A stretch of 64,000 nucleotides of DNA, taken from the NCBI RefSeq assembly GCF_023517795.1, contig NZ_CP082928.1:1116001-1180000 (forward strand), in the 5' to 3' direction. A program made the position numbers and the translations under genes. This stretch comes from Pseudomonas fulva (GTDB lineage: Bacteria > Pseudomonadota > Gammaproteobacteria > Pseudomonadales > Pseudomonadaceae). This document shows positions 18,502-30,714 of the stretch, one piece after another (position 1 is the stretch's first letter; each line of letters begins with the position of its first letter). The notes below the pieces were generated by a model. It made no database searches. It had not been told where the DNA came from and saw only the letters and a list, made by a program, of their open reading frames with translations.

Positions 18502-19431
18502 TCAGGGCGCGATCAGATAAAGGCAGAGCGACAGCGTCAGCAGCGAGCCCAGCGTCGACAACAGAATGGTGCTCGACACCTCGGCGCCATCGCGGCGATA
18601 GAATTCGGCGAGCATGAAGGGCCCGGTGCCGGTCGGCAATGCGCTGAGCAGCAGCGCGGCGTGTGCCCACATCGGCGGCAAGCGAAACACGTAGACGGCT
18701 AATACCCAGGTAATCAGCGGATGAGCGACCAGCTTGATCAATACCAGGCCGGTACCGCGCTGCTTCGGCCCTGCGTGCTCTGCAGCCAGGAACAAGCCAA
18801 GGGCGATGAGCGCGCAGGGCCCGGTAGCGGCGGCGAGCAGCTTGAGAAACTGGTGCAGGGGCGCCGGCAGCGGCTGCGCGGTCGCCGCCCACAGGCCACC
18901 GAGCAGCGGCGCCATGACGATGGGGTTGTTGAGCAGGGCGAGACTGACCTTGCGCACCGCCGCCAGCACGCTCTTCTCGTTCTGCAGGCCCACCTCGATA
19001 CACACCACCGCCAGGGCGAACAGCACGCAGATGACGATCAGGCAGGCGATCAGCGCCGGCTCCATGCCGGCATCGCCGAACACCAGCAGGCACAGCGGGA
19101 TGCCCATATAGCCGGTGTTGGCGTAGGACGCACTGAGCCCCCGTACGCTGGCGTCGGCGAGGCTGCCGGTACGACGCAGGGTCACCAGCAGCACCAGCAC
19201 GAAGAGCCCCAGGGTGGCGATGCCATAGGCGAGGATGAAACCGGGTTGCCAGATCTCGTCCCACACCACCGTCGCCATCGCCTCGAACAGCAGCGCCGGC
19301 AGGCACAGCCAGACCACCATGCGGTTGATCTCCGAGGCCGCGGTAGCGCCCAGCAGGCCCAGGCGCCGGCAGGCAAAACCCGCAAGGATCAGCGCGAAGA
19401 CCGGCAGGATGACATTGAGAACGGAGGCCAT
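18502..19431 (-). CDS. AEC family transporter (auxin efflux carrier-like permease)
   Basis: 309 residues, about 10 hydrophobic segments spread over the whole length, starting MASVLNVILPVFALILAGF. NRMVVWLCLPALLFEA near residue 36 and LSASYANTGYMGIPLC near residue 98 are characteristic of the AEC family, members of which export organic acids such as malonate or malate in bacteria. The substrate is unknown. It lies 22 bases upstream of the pseudouridine synthase gene on the same strand. Confidence 0.9.
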   Translation of the reverse strand: MASVLNVILPVFALILAGFACRRLGLLGATAASEINRMVVWLCLPALLFEAMATVVWDEIWQPGFILAYGIATLGLFVLVLLVTLRRTGSLADASVRGLSASYANTGYMGIPLCLLVFGDAGMEPALIACLIVICVLFALAVVCIEVGLQNEKSVLAAVRKVSLALLNNPIVMAPLLGGLWAATAQPLPAPLHQFLKLLAAATGPCALIALGLFLAAEHAGPKQRGTGLVLIKLVAHPLITWVLAVYVFRLPPMWAHAALLLSALPTGTGPFMLAEFYRRDGAEVSSTILLSTLGSLLTLSLCLYLIAP

Positions 19432-19500
19432 GGGCCGTGGATCACTCGCAAATGGGACGCCGCAGGGTAGGCGCTACGGCGTGCTCGTACAAGCGCAGGC

Positions 19501-20442
19501 TCAGCGGGGCCAGAAGGCGCGAATCCCGGCGACGCCCTGGGCACCTGCCTGCCAGGCCTGCTCGCAGTGCTGCGGGGCCACGCCACCGAGCAGGTAGCAG
19601 GGCTGATTGAAGCCCTGCAGCAACTCGCTCGCCTGCTCCCAGCCCAGTGGCTGGGCATCGGGATGGCTCTCGGTGGCCTGCAACGGCGACAGGGTGACGA
19701 AATCGGCGCCGATCCGGGTGGCCAGTTCGAGCTCTTCAGCGCTGTGGCAGGAAGCAGCCAGCCAGCGGTCTGCCGGCAACGGGCGACCTTTGCTCGCGTA
19801 CTTGCGCAGTTGCTCGGCGGTCAGGTGCCAACCAGCGGCGGGAAAGTCACCCAGCCACTCCAACGGGCCCTTGAGCATCAACTGCGCCTTGCCGGCGCAG
19901 AGTCCCTGCACGTCCACGGCGATGTCCCGATACTGGGCGTCGAACATCGCCGGCGCGCGCAGTTGGATCAGGCGAATGCCGTTGGCAATCGCTGCACGCA
20001 CACCCGCAAGCAGCTCGGGACCGTCCAACCCTTCCGGGGTGATCAGGTAATGCTCGGGCAGGCGCGCAGCCGCGACGATCGGCCGGTTGGCGGCAGGGAA
20101 TTGGTAGTCGCCCAATTGCCGTGGGCTGACCCACGCCAGCGGCTGGCCTTCGGCGCCGTGGGGTTCGCCAGCGAAGCGGCTGACCTCCCAGACATCCAGC
20201 AGCACCTGCTTGTCGCTGTAGTCGTGGCGTACCTGGATCAGCGGCCGCGCCGCCTCCACGGTAATGGCCAGTTCCTCGTGCAGCTCGCGTGACAACGCGA
20301 CTTGTACGGCCTCGCCCTCCTCGACCTTGCCGCCGGGAAACTCCCAGAGCCCGCCCTGGTGTTTGTCATCGGGGCGTTTGGCGATCAGGATCCGGCCGTC
20401 TTCACCACGAATCACCGCTGCCGCTACATGCACGCGTTTCAC
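19501..20442 (-). CDS. Nudix hydrolase-ThiE fusion (MutT/thiamine-phosphate synthase-like)
   Basis: 313 residues. The N-terminal half (1-130) is a MutT-type Nudix domain that would cleave oxidised dGTP, with box GGKVEEGEAVQVALSREL followed by HEELAI. The usual Gly near the end of the box is Ala. The C-terminal half (about 140-313) resembles thiamine-phosphate synthase ThiE (IRLIQLRAPAM, GWHLTAEQL, DFVTLSPLQAT, LLGGVAPQ), but it lacks clear pyrophosphate-binding residues. The GTG start at 20440-20442 has AGGAG 5 nt upstream and overlaps the GST stop (GTGA). This fusion is common in Pseudomonas; the role of the second domain is unclear. Confidence 0.9.
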   Translation of the reverse strand: MKRVHVAAAVIRGEDGRILIAKRPDDKHQGGLWEFPGGKVEEGEAVQVALSRELHEELAITVEAARPLIQVRHDYSDKQVLLDVWEVSRFAGEPHGAEGQPLAWVSPRQLGDYQFPAANRPIVAAARLPEHYLITPEGLDGPELLAGVRAAIANGIRLIQLRAPAMFDAQYRDIAVDVQGLCAGKAQLMLKGPLEWLGDFPAAGWHLTAEQLRKYASKGRPLPADRWLAASCHSAEELELATRIGADFVTLSPLQATESHPDAQPLGWEQASELLQGFNQPCYLLGGVAPQHCEQAWQAGAQGVAGIRAFWPR

Positions 20443-21071
20443 GTTTTCTCCTCGAGGGCTGCCTGCAACCAGCGCTGGAACGCCGGCCACTGAAAAATGG
20501 TGTCCACGTAGGCCGCTGCATCCGCCGGAAGTTGCACGCCGTAGCTGCGCAGCCGGCTGGCGACCGGAGCGAAATAGGCGTCGGCGATACTGACCTGGCC
20601 GAACAGGTATGGACCACCCTGGCCGAAGCGTTCGCGGCAGCCCGCCCATAGCGCGACGATACGCTGGATATCGTGCTTGACGTCATCCGCCACGCTGGCC
20701 AGCGGTGCATGGCGCTGCATGTCCATCGGCATGTGGCTGCGCAGCGCACCGAAACCGCTGTGCATCTCCGCGCAGACCGAACGGGCCATGGCGCGGGCAG
20801 CCACGTCACGCGGCCACAGGGCCACGTCGGGAAAGCGCTCGGCCAGGTATTCGGCGATCGCCAGGGAATCCCAGATCACCCCGGCATCCTCGGTCTTGAG
20901 CACCGGCACCTTGGCGGTCGGCGAATGCTCCAGCAGCCGTGCGTGGGTGTCGGCGCGAAACAGCGGCACCAGGGTTTCCCGGTAAGCCGCGCCGCTGAGT
21001 TCGACCAGCAGCCAGCCGCGCAGCGACCAGGACGAGTAATTCTTGTTGCCTATCACCAATTCGAGCGACAT
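20439..21071 (-). CDS. Glutathione S-transferase family protein
   Basis: 210 residues with an N-terminal thioredoxin-like domain (LVIGNKNYSSWSLRGWLLVE) and the GSH-binding segment AKVPVLKTEDAGVIWDSLAIAEYL. The helical C-terminal domain contains YLFGQVSIADAYFAPV. It is cytoplasmic; the substrate is unknown. The NYSSWSLR motif places it near a bacterial GST subgroup with Ser as the likely catalytic residue. The stop codon overlaps the GTG start of the downstream Nudix-ThiE gene, so the two are translationally coupled. Confidence 0.92.
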   Translation of the reverse strand: MSLELVIGNKNYSSWSLRGWLLVELSGAAYRETLVPLFRADTHARLLEHSPTAKVPVLKTEDAGVIWDSLAIAEYLAERFPDVALWPRDVAARAMARSVCAEMHSGFGALRSHMPMDMQRHAPLASVADDVKHDIQRIVALWAGCRERFGQGGPYLFGQVSIADAYFAPVASRLRSYGVQLPADAAAYVDTIFQWPAFQRWLQAALEEKT

Positions 21072-21133
21072 CTATTTCTCCGCGATCAGAAGGAACAGAA
21101 CGACAGCTTCACCGTTGGCTGCCGGCAAGGCAA

Positions 21134-21169
21134 ATTCCGCTCGCTCATGGGGCCATGCGCGGGCGGAAT
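21134..21169 (-). terminator. Hairpin downstream of argJ
   Basis: ATTCCGCTCGC (21134-21144) pairs with GCGGGCGGAAT (21159-21169) with one mismatch, and CATGG/CCATG extends the stem inside. The tail on the minus strand is only weakly T-rich (TTTGCC). It lies between argJ and the GST gene. Confidence 0.4.
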
Positions 21170-21207
21170 GAACGCGCCAGCCACCCTGTCGGCGACCGGC
21201 ACGGGGA

Positions 21208-22425
21208 TCAGGTGCGGTATTCGGCGTTGATCTTCACGTACTCGTGGGACAGGTCGGTGGTCCAGATGGTCTCGCTGCAGGTGCCACGGCCCAGCTCGAT
21301 GCGGATGGTGATTTCCTCTTCGGCCATCACCGCGGCGCCCTGCTCCTCGGTGTAGGTGGCGGCGCGGCAACCCTTGCTGGCGATGCACACATCACCCAGG
21401 AACACGTCGATCTTGCTGACATCCAGCTGCGCCACGCCGGCACGGCCCACGGCAGCGAGGATGCGGCCCCAGTTGGGGTCGGAGGCGAACAGCGCGGTCT
21501 TGATCAGCGGCGAATGGGCCACCGCGTAGCCGACGTCCAGGCACTCCTGGTGCGTTGCCCCGCCGTTGACCTGCACGGTGACGAACTTGGTGGCGCCTTC
21601 ACCGTCACGCACGATGGCCTGGGCCACCTCCATGCAGACCTCGAACACCGCCTGCTTCAGGGCGGCGAACAGCGCACCGCTGGCCTGGGTGATTTCCGGC
21701 AGGGCTGCCTGGCCGGTGGCGATCAGCATGCAGCAATCGTTGGTGGAGGTGTCGCCATCGATGGTGATGCGGTTGAACGACTTGTTCGCGGCGTCGCGCA
21801 GCAGATCCTGCAGCACACCCTGGGCGACCTTGGCGTCGGTGGCGATGTAGCCGAGCATGGTGGCCATGTTCGGCTTGATCATGCCCGCGCCCTTGCTGAT
21901 GCCGGTCACGGTGACGGTCACGCCCTCGTGGGTGAACTGGCGGCTGGCGCCCTTGGGCAGCGTGTCGGTGGTCATGATGCCGGTGGCGGCATCGGCCCAG
22001 TTGTTCTCGGAGAGGTTGTCCAACGCGGCCTGCAGGGCGCCTTCGATCTTCTCGACGGGCAACGGCTCACCGATCACGCCGGTGGAGAACGGCAGCACTT
22101 CGCTTTCGTCCACACCCGCCAGGTCGGCCAGGCTGGCGCAGGTACGCATGGCGTTCTGCAGGCCCGGCTCGCCGGTGCCGGCATTGGCGTTACCGGTGTT
22201 GGTCAGCAGGTAGCGAACGCTGCCGGAGGCGCGCTTCTTGGCCAGGATCACCGGCGCGGCACAGAACGCGTTGAGGGTGAACACGCCGGCCACGCTGCTG
22301 CCCTCGGCACAGCGCATCACCACCACATCCTTGCGCCCCGGGCGCTTGATGCCGGCAGAGGCGATGCCCAGCTCGAAACCTGGAACCGGATGCAGGGTAG
22401 ACAGCGGGCCAAGACCAACAGCCAT
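21208..22425 (-). CDS. argJ: Bifunctional ornithine acetyltransferase/N-acetylglutamate synthase
   Basis: 405 residues, full length. ArgJ transfers the acetyl group from N-acetylornithine to glutamate in the cyclic arginine pathway. The self-cleavage site is [15 protein letters not shown], with Thr in MATML as the nucleophile of the beta chain, near residue 190. GNANAGTG near residue 77 and the C-terminal [11 protein letters not shown] are also typical. Start ATG 22423-22425 has GGAGAGCT upstream. It follows secA on the same strand, separated by a terminator-like hairpin at 22461-22492, so it probably has its own promoter. Confidence 0.97.
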   Translation of the reverse strand: MAVGLGPLSTLHPVPGFELGIASAGIKRPGRKDVVVMRCAEGSSVAGVFTLNAFCAAPVILAKKRASGSVRYLLTNTGNANAGTGEPGLQNAMRTCASLADLAGVDESEVLPFSTGVIGEPLPVEKIEGALQAALDNLSENNWADAATGIMTTDTLPKGASRQFTHEGVTVTVTGISKGAGMIKPNMATMLGYIATDAKVAQGVLQDLLRDAANKSFNRITIDGDTSTNDCCMLIATGQAALPEITQASGALFAALKQAVFEVCMEVAQAIVRDGEGATKFVTVQVNGGATHQECLDVGYAVAHSPLIKTALFASDPNWGRILAAVGRAGVAQLDVSKIDVFLGDVCIASKGCRAATYTEEQGAAVMAEEEITIRIELGRGTCSETIWTTDLSHEYVKINAEYRT

Positions 22426-22460
22426 GGGAGAGCTCCTTGAATTAGGTTGTTCGATGCGAA

Positions 22461-22492
22461 AACGCCGCGAAGGGCTGAACCCTCGCGGCGTT
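22461..22492 (-). terminator. Terminator between secA and argJ
   Basis: AACGCCGCGA pairs exactly with TCGCGGCGTT and the stem continues with GGG/CCC around a CTGAA loop. On the minus strand it runs into TTTTCGC. Confidence 0.75.
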
Positions 22493-22514
22493 AGGATTTA
22501 CAGCCAGCTCAGCA

Positions 22515-22595
22515 AGAACCTGGGCACGACCTTGCAAGCTAGGGCCCTGCTTTCGACGCCGCAGGGCCGACGCACAGCTAGTCGTGTCCAGGTTC

Positions 22596-22596
<1 letters not shown>
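22515..22596. repeat. Long palindrome abutting the secA stop codon
   Basis: The ends AGAACCTGGGCACGAC (22515-22530) and GTCGTGTCCAGGTTCT (22581-22596) are inverted repeats with one mismatch, and GGCCCTGC/GCAGGGCC forms an inner stem. The right end overlaps the first base of the secA stop codon, so it would form an 82-nt hairpin at the 3' end of the secA message. It starts with the same AGAACCTG as one end of the repeat at 5595-5764. Confidence 0.7.
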
Positions 22597-25331
<2,735 letters not shown>

Positions 25332-25499
25332 ATCGACAGGATCTTCCACGCTATGAATGGAGGGCGGCCCCGTGAGTCGCCCATGCAGCCCGTATGGCTG
25401 CGTGCGAAGGGGGCATTCTACCCGGAAACGGAATTGAAGAAAGCAGCGCGATTGGCACAGGGCCATCGGCAGGGCGCGAGCCGGCCTCGGCCGGCCCGG

Positions 25500-26426
25500 T
25501 CAGGGCTCGTCGCTGACGCGGGCGATGTAGCTGTGCGGATTGACCAGCTCGCCGTTGCGGCTGACTTCGAAGTGCACGTGGTTGCCGGTCGAGCGCCCGG
25601 TGCTGCCGACCGTGGCGATGGCCTGGCCGCGCTGGACCAGATCACCGACCTGCACGGTGTTGCTGCGGTTGTGGGCGTAGAGGGTCACGTAGCCATCGGC
25701 GTGGCTGATTTCCACCGTGTTGCCATAGCCGTTGCGGCGTCCGGCGAAGGTCACCACACCGGCGCCGACCGCCACCACGTCGCTGCCCGCCTTGGCGGCG
25801 AAGTCCACGCCCTTGTGGACGCTGATGCGCCCGGTCAGCGGGTCGACGCGCCGGCCGAACGGTGAGGATACGTAGCCCTGCAGTACCGGGTGGCCGGACA
25901 GCATGGCCGCCTCGTCGAGGCGGCGGTCGGCCAGCAGTTGTTCGAGCACCTCGAGCTGCTGCTCGCGGCTGTCCATGCGCAGGGCCAGCTCGTCGAGCGT
26001 GCTCATGAACGGTGGCGGCGCATAGGCCGCCCCGCCCAGGGGTTCTTCGGGCCCGCCCTGCCCCACGCCCAGGGAGAAATCGAATTCGCTGGCGTCCAGT
26101 TCGGCCAGTTCGGTAAGCCGCTCGCCCAAGGCGTCGAGGCGGGTCAGGCGCGCCTGCAGCTCGGCGACATGGGCGGCAAAGGCATCGAGTTGGCGCTGGG
26201 CGTCGACCCGCACCGCGCCGACTTCGTCGCGCTGGGCATCGAGTGCCTGGCTGACCACGGCGCTGTCCAGTACCGGCACCGATTGCGGTGCCATCCAGGC
26301 GCCCAGCGCCGCACCGCCGCCCACCGCCAGCGCGGTCAAGAGCAGCAGGCCGGCCAGCAGCCAGCGCAGGTCGAGGCTGAGCGAGCGCGCGGCGCCATGG
26401 CGCCGGCTGAGCAAAATGATGTGCAT
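25500..26426 (-). CDS. M23 family metallopeptidase (LytM domain)
   Basis: 308 residues. One N-terminal membrane anchor (about residues 22-46, LLAGLLLLTALAVGGGAALG) is followed by a coiled-coil region rich in Leu/Glu (about 60-120), then a C-terminal LytM/peptidase M23 domain (about 195-300). The metal ligands of an active enzyme appear present: HKGVDFAA (first His/Asp) and the HVHFE motif near the end. It should be a periplasmic peptidoglycan endopeptidase or an amidase activator. The start MHIILLSRRHG was chosen because GGGGA lies upstream and the membrane anchor follows directly. Confidence 0.9.
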   Translation of the reverse strand: MHIILLSRRHGAARSLSLDLRWLLAGLLLLTALAVGGGAALGAWMAPQSVPVLDSAVVSQALDAQRDEVGAVRVDAQRQLDAFAAHVAELQARLTRLDALGERLTELAELDASEFDFSLGVGQGGPEEPLGGAAYAPPPFMSTLDELALRMDSREQQLEVLEQLLADRRLDEAAMLSGHPVLQGYVSSPFGRRVDPLTGRISVHKGVDFAAKAGSDVVAVGAGVVTFAGRRNGYGNTVEISHADGYVTLYAHNRSNTVQVGDLVQRGQAIATVGSTGRSTGNHVHFEVSRNGELVNPHSYIARVSDEP

Positions 26427-26513
26427 GACATCCCCATCTGAAAAAAGTGGAACCCGAGCGGGCAGCAGAGGTTCTGCTACCATGACGGCCCCAAAAGTCG
26501 CAGGCTTCCTGCC

Positions 26514-26972
26514 ATGAGTTTTCGTCCCTTGCCGGCCAAGGCGCCCGCCGCGCTCCTGCGCGAGGCGAAGCCGCTGAAAGCCCTGTTCAATCAGGCTCAA
26601 CGCCTCGACCACCTGCAACAGGTGGTGGAAAGCCAGCTGCAGCCTGCCGCCCGTGAACACTGTCGCGTGGCATCGTGGCGAGAAGGCTGTCTGCTGCTGA
26701 TCGTCACCGACGGCCACTGGGCCACCCGGCTGCGTTATCAGCAAAAACGCCTGCAAAGGCAGTTGCAGGCGCTGGAAACGTTCGCGACCTTAACGAAAAT
26801 CCTCTTCAAGGTGCAACCTCGCAGCGGCGAGAAACCCGAGGCGCCACGCCCCTTCGAGCTCTCCGACAGCGCCGCCGACAGCATCCAGGAAACCGCCGAA
26901 GGGGTCAGTGACCCGCGTCTTAAGGCCGCCCTGGAACGCCTCGCCAATCATCGCCGCCGCAGCGATTCGTAA
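26514..26972 (+). CDS. dciA: DciA-type replicative helicase loader (DUF721)
   Basis: 152 residues with the DUF721 domain at the N-terminus (AKPLKALFNQAQRLDHLQQVV, REGCLLLIVTDGHWATRLRYQQKRL, ILFKVQPR). The C-terminal tail is polar and probably disordered. DUF721 proteins were identified as DciA, the ancestral operator/loader of the DnaB helicase in bacteria that lack DnaC. Placement between secA and lpxC is a known context for this family in gamma-proteobacteria. It diverges from the M23 peptidase gene and converges on lpxC. Confidence 0.82.
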   Translation: MSFRPLPAKAPAALLREAKPLKALFNQAQRLDHLQQVVESQLQPAAREHCRVASWREGCLLLIVTDGHWATRLRYQQKRLQRQLQALETFATLTKILFKVQPRSGEKPEAPRPFELSDSAADSIQETAEGVSDPRLKAALERLANHRRRSDS

Positions 26973-27101
26973 AGCGGTCAGCCCGTTAGGTTCTCCAACG
27001 ACTGTCGCCAGAAAAATGACGCCTTTACATGCATCGCCCTTGCCCGGCGCGGCGTTGCTAGCTGCCGCCCGTCTGTCGGGAGCCTGGGGAGGAAATAAAA
27101 A

Positions 27102-27123
27102 AAGGCCACCCGAAGGTGGCCTT
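27102..27123 (-). terminator. Terminator of lpxC and the dcw cluster
   Basis: AAGGCCACC and GGTGGCCTT pair around CGAA. On the minus strand a T-run (TTTTTTTATTTCC, seen as an A-run at 27096-27103) follows. It is the distal end of the long minus-strand cluster and also faces the convergent dciA. Confidence 0.93.
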
Positions 27124-27151
27124 GAAAGGGATAAAACTAGGAGAGAGTGCC

Positions 27152-28063
27152 TTACACCGCCGCAGCCGGGCGCATGTAAGAGATCGGAGCAGTGTCGGCG
27201 TCTTCGAACGTCACCACTTCCCAAGCATCCGGCTGTGCGATCAAGGCACGCAGCAGACGGTTGTTCAGGCCATGGCCGGATTTGTAGCCGCGGAACTCAC
27301 CGATCAGGCTGTTGCCGAGCAGATAGAGGTCACCGATCGCATCGAGAATCTTGTGCCTGACGAATTCGTCCTCGTAACGCAGGCCGTCTTCGTTGAGCAC
27401 GCCGTCTTCGTCCACCACGATGGCATTGTCCACACTGCCGCCGCGCGCCAGGTTGTGCGAGCGCAGGAATTCGATATCACGCATGAAACCGAAGGTGCGG
27501 GCACGGCTGACTTCCTTGACGAACGAGGTGCTGGAGAAATCAACACTCGCGGTCTTGGTGCGGTCGTGGAATACCGGGTGATCGAAATCGATCTCGAAAC
27601 TTACCTTGAAGCCCTCGAACGGCACGAAGGTGGCGCGCTTGTCGCCGTCCGTCACGGTCACTTCACGGGTGATGCGGATGAACTTCTTGGGGGCGTCCTG
27701 CTCTTGCAGACCAGCCGACTGAATCAGGAAAACAAAGGGACCCGCACTGCCATCCATGATCGGCACTTCACAGGCGGAGAGCTCGACGTAGGCGTTATCG
27801 ATGCCCAGGCCAGCCATGGCCGAAAGCAGATGCTCTACCGTATCCACCTTGACATCACCATTGACCAGGGTGGTCGACATGGTGGTCTCACCGACGTTCA
27901 GGGCGTGCCCCCTCACCTCCACCACAGGGTCGAGGTCGGTACGACGGAACACGATGCCGGTATCCACCGGAGCCGGCTTCAGGGTCAGGTAAACCTTCTC
28001 CCCGGAGTGCAGGCCGATACCCGTGGCGCGGATGATGTTCTTCAGGGTGCGTTGTCTGATCAT
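27152..28063 (-). CDS. lpxC: UDP-3-O-acyl-N-acetylglucosamine deacetylase LpxC
   Basis: 303 residues. LpxC is the zinc enzyme of the committed step in lipid A synthesis. Zinc ligands are visible in [16 protein letters not shown] (His near residue 78) and [14 protein letters not shown] (His and Asp near 237-241), and the catalytic His is in [13 protein letters not shown]. The start [21 protein letters not shown] is the family start. It follows ftsZ with a 112-bp gap, which should hold its own promoter, as is usual in this cluster. Confidence 0.98.
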   Translation of the reverse strand: MIRQRTLKNIIRATGIGLHSGEKVYLTLKPAPVDTGIVFRRTDLDPVVEVRGHALNVGETTMSTTLVNGDVKVDTVEHLLSAMAGLGIDNAYVELSACEVPIMDGSAGPFVFLIQSAGLQEQDAPKKFIRITREVTVTDGDKRATFVPFEGFKVSFEIDFDHPVFHDRTKTASVDFSSTSFVKEVSRARTFGFMRDIEFLRSHNLARGGSVDNAIVVDEDGVLNEDGLRYEDEFVRHKILDAIGDLYLLGNSLIGEFRGYKSGHGLNNRLLRALIAQPDAWEVVTFEDADTAPISYMRPAAAV

Positions 28064-28175
28064 GGGTCTGGCCGCTATTACGCTAGGTGCGAATTGTTTT
28101 CAACAAAGGCTGGCGATAATAGCAGAACCGACCTTTGCTGAACACCAATCACCTTCATGCTCCTGATAGATTTCA

Positions 28176-29366
28176 TTAATCCGCCTGACGACGCAGGAAG
28201 GCCGGAATGTCCAGGTAATCCAAATCGTCCTGCGGATTCATTTTCGCCGCGGTGGCTGCGCCACCATGGCTCTGGCGCTGGACGGTCGGGCGCTCGTAGT
28301 CCTTGTAGTTGACGTTCTGCTCGGCGCGAGCCGGAGCCGCTACCGGCGCGACGGGCTGGGCAGCGGCGACCTGAACGGTGTTGTCGACCACCTTGACCGG
28401 TTTCTCCATGCGCGCGCCGAGACCGGTGGCGACCACGGTCACGTGCAGCTCGTCGCGCATGTCCGGATCGATCACGGTGCCGACCTTGACGGTGGCGTGC
28501 TCGGAAGCGAATTGTTCGATGATGTTACCCACGTCGGAGTACTCACCCAGGGACAGGTCAGGACCGGCGGTGATGTTGACCAGGATGCCGCGGGCGCCCT
28601 GCAGGTTGACGTCTTCGAGCAGCGGGTTGCGAATGGCCGCTTCGGTGGCTTCACGCGCACGGTTCGGACCGCTGGCGCAGCCGGTACCCATCATCGCCAT
28701 GCCCATTTCGCTCATCACGGTCTTCACGTCGGCGAAGTCGACGTTGATCATGCCCGGACGCTTGATGATGTCAGAGATACCGCGCACGGCACCGCTCAGC
28801 ACGTCGTCGGCCTTGGAGAAGGCGGACAGCAGGCTGGCGTCCTTGCCGAGGATGGTCAGCAGCTTCTCGTTGGGGATGGTGATCAGCGAGTCGACGCTTT
28901 CCTGCAGCGCGCGGATGCCTTCGTCGGCGATCTGCATGCGCTTGCGGCCTTCGAACGGGAACGGACGGGTCACCACCGCAACGGTGAGGATGCCCAGCTC
29001 CTTGGCCACTTCGGCGATCACGGGCGCCGCACCGGTACCGGTACCGCCGCCCATGCCGGTGGTGATGAACACCATGTCGCAGCCCTGCAGCACTTCGGCG
29101 ATGCGCTCACGGTCCTCGATGGCCGCCTGACGGCCGACTTCCGGGTTGGCGCCGGCGCCGAGCCCCTTGGTGACGCCGGTACCGAGCTGCAGCACGGTAC
29201 GCGCGCCGATGTTCTTCAGTGCCTGAGCATCGGTGTTGGCGCAGATGAATTCGACGCCTTCGATGTTGCTCTTGGCCATATGGTTGACTGCGTTGCCGCC
29301 GCCACCACCGACACCGATAACCTTGATGACCGCGCTCTGCGGAAGGTTGTCTACGAGTTCAAACAT
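28176..29366 (-). CDS. ftsZ: Cell division protein FtsZ
   Basis: 396 residues. This tubulin-like GTPase forms the Z ring. It has the nucleotide-binding GVGGGGGNAVNHM near residue 18, the tubulin signature GGGTGTGAAP near 105 and the T7 loop NVDFADVKTVM near 205. A variable linker (about 320-380, rich in Ala/Pro/Gln) precedes the C-terminal peptide DLDYLDIPAFLRRQAD, which binds FtsA and ZipA. The ATG has AGGAGAGA upstream. It lies 78 bases after ftsA. Confidence 0.99.
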   Translation of the reverse strand: MFELVDNLPQSAVIKVIGVGGGGGNAVNHMAKSNIEGVEFICANTDAQALKNIGARTVLQLGTGVTKGLGAGANPEVGRQAAIEDRERIAEVLQGCDMVFITTGMGGGTGTGAAPVIAEVAKELGILTVAVVTRPFPFEGRKRMQIADEGIRALQESVDSLITIPNEKLLTILGKDASLLSAFSKADDVLSGAVRGISDIIKRPGMINVDFADVKTVMSEMGMAMMGTGCASGPNRAREATEAAIRNPLLEDVNLQGARGILVNITAGPDLSLGEYSDVGNIIEQFASEHATVKVGTVIDPDMRDELHVTVVATGLGARMEKPVKVVDNTVQVAAAQPVAPVAAPARAEQNVNYKDYERPTVQRQSHGGAATAAKMNPQDDLDYLDIPAFLRRQAD

Positions 29367-29444
29367 GGTCTCTCTCCTGTATTTTCTAGTTTTTTAACGC
29401 CTACTGCCGGTGACGCCGCACACGCCCGTGCCGCGTCGCCCACA

Positions 29445-30692
29445 TTAGAAATTGCCCTGGATCCAGCGCTTGAGCCGCTCCAGAACCGGTGCCTTGGTTT
29501 CATCACCGTACCCACCATTGCCAGGCATCGGGATGTCGTCGGACTGCTTGCGCAGGCCATACATCAACAGGCCGACGCCCGTCGAGTAAATCGGGTTGCG
29601 GACCACGTCGCTGAGCCCCTTGACGCTGTGGGGCACACCGAGGCGCACCGGCATGTGGAAGATTTCCTCGGCCAGCTCGACCGCACCTTCCATCTTCGCC
29701 GTACCACCGGTGAGCACGATGCCCGCCGGGATCAGGTCCTCGTAGCCGCTGCGCCGCAGTTCGGCCTGGATCAGGGTGAACAGCTCGTCGTAACGCGGCT
29801 CGACCACTTCGGCCAGGGACTGGCGCGACAGGTCGCGCGGCGGACGATCACCGACGCTCGGCACCTTGATGGTTTCGCCGGCGCCGGCCAGCTTGGCCAG
29901 GGCGCAGGCGTAACGGATCTTGATCTCCTCGGCGTACTGGGTCGGAGTACGCAGCGCCATGGCGATGTCGTTGGTGACCTGGTCGCCGGCGATCGGGATC
30001 ACCGCGGTGTGGCGAATCGCGCCTTCGGTGAAGATGCAGATGTCGGTGGTGCCGCCGCCGATGTCGACCAGGCACACGCCCAGCTCCTTCTCGTCGTCGG
30101 TCAGTACCGCGTAGGCGGAAGCCAGTTGCTCGAGAATGATGTCGTCGACTTCCAGGCCGCAACGGCGCACGCACTTCTCGATGTTCTGCGCCGCGTTCAC
30201 CGCGCAGGTCACCACGTGCACCTTGGCTTCCAGGCGTACGCCGGACATGCCCAAGGGCTCGCGTACGCCTTCCTGGTTATCGATCACGTAGTCCTGCGGC
30301 AGGGTATGCAGCACGCGCTGGTCGGCCGGAATGGCGACGGCCTGGGCAGCATCCAGTACCCGCTCCAGGTCAGCGCTGCTGACTTCGCGGTCGCGGATGG
30401 CGACGATGCCGTGGCTGTTCAGGCTGCGGATGTGGTTGCCGGCCACGCCGACGAATGCCGAGTGAATGCGGCAGCCCGCCATCAGCTGGGCCTCTTCCAC
30501 TGCGCGCTGGATCGACGCCACGGTGGACTCGATATTGACCACCACACCCTTCTTCAGGCCGCGCGATGGGTGGGTGCCGATGCCGACGATTTCCAGTTGG
30601 CCATCGGCCGTCACTTCGCCCACCAGCGCCACCACCTTGGAGGTACCGATGTCGAGACCGACGATCATCTTGCCGCTCTGCACGTTTGCCAT
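29445..30692 (-). CDS. ftsA: Cell division protein FtsA
   Basis: 415 residues. FtsA is an actin-like ATPase that tethers FtsZ to the membrane. Actin-fold motifs are visible: GLDIGTSKVVALVG near residue 12, DIGGGTTDICIF near 205 and VLTGGTAKMEG near 335. The C-terminal amphipathic membrane-targeting helix is VLERLKRWIQGNF. It starts 22 bases after ftsQ. Confidence 0.99.
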   Translation of the reverse strand: MANVQSGKMIVGLDIGTSKVVALVGEVTADGQLEIVGIGTHPSRGLKKGVVVNIESTVASIQRAVEEAQLMAGCRIHSAFVGVAGNHIRSLNSHGIVAIRDREVSSADLERVLDAAQAVAIPADQRVLHTLPQDYVIDNQEGVREPLGMSGVRLEAKVHVVTCAVNAAQNIEKCVRRCGLEVDDIILEQLASAYAVLTDDEKELGVCLVDIGGGTTDICIFTEGAIRHTAVIPIAGDQVTNDIAMALRTPTQYAEEIKIRYACALAKLAGAGETIKVPSVGDRPPRDLSRQSLAEVVEPRYDELFTLIQAELRRSGYEDLIPAGIVLTGGTAKMEGAVELAEEIFHMPVRLGVPHSVKGLSDVVRNPIYSTGVGLLMYGLRKQSDDIPMPGNGGYGDETKAPVLERLKRWIQGNF

Positions 30693-30714
30693 GACTCTTG
30701 CCTTCTCTCCTGAT

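Noticed and set aside
28064..28175. lpxC promoter with TATTAT -10
   Set aside because: A TATTAT sequence is present on the minus strand, but no -35 at acceptable spacing could be found, so it is not listed as a feature.
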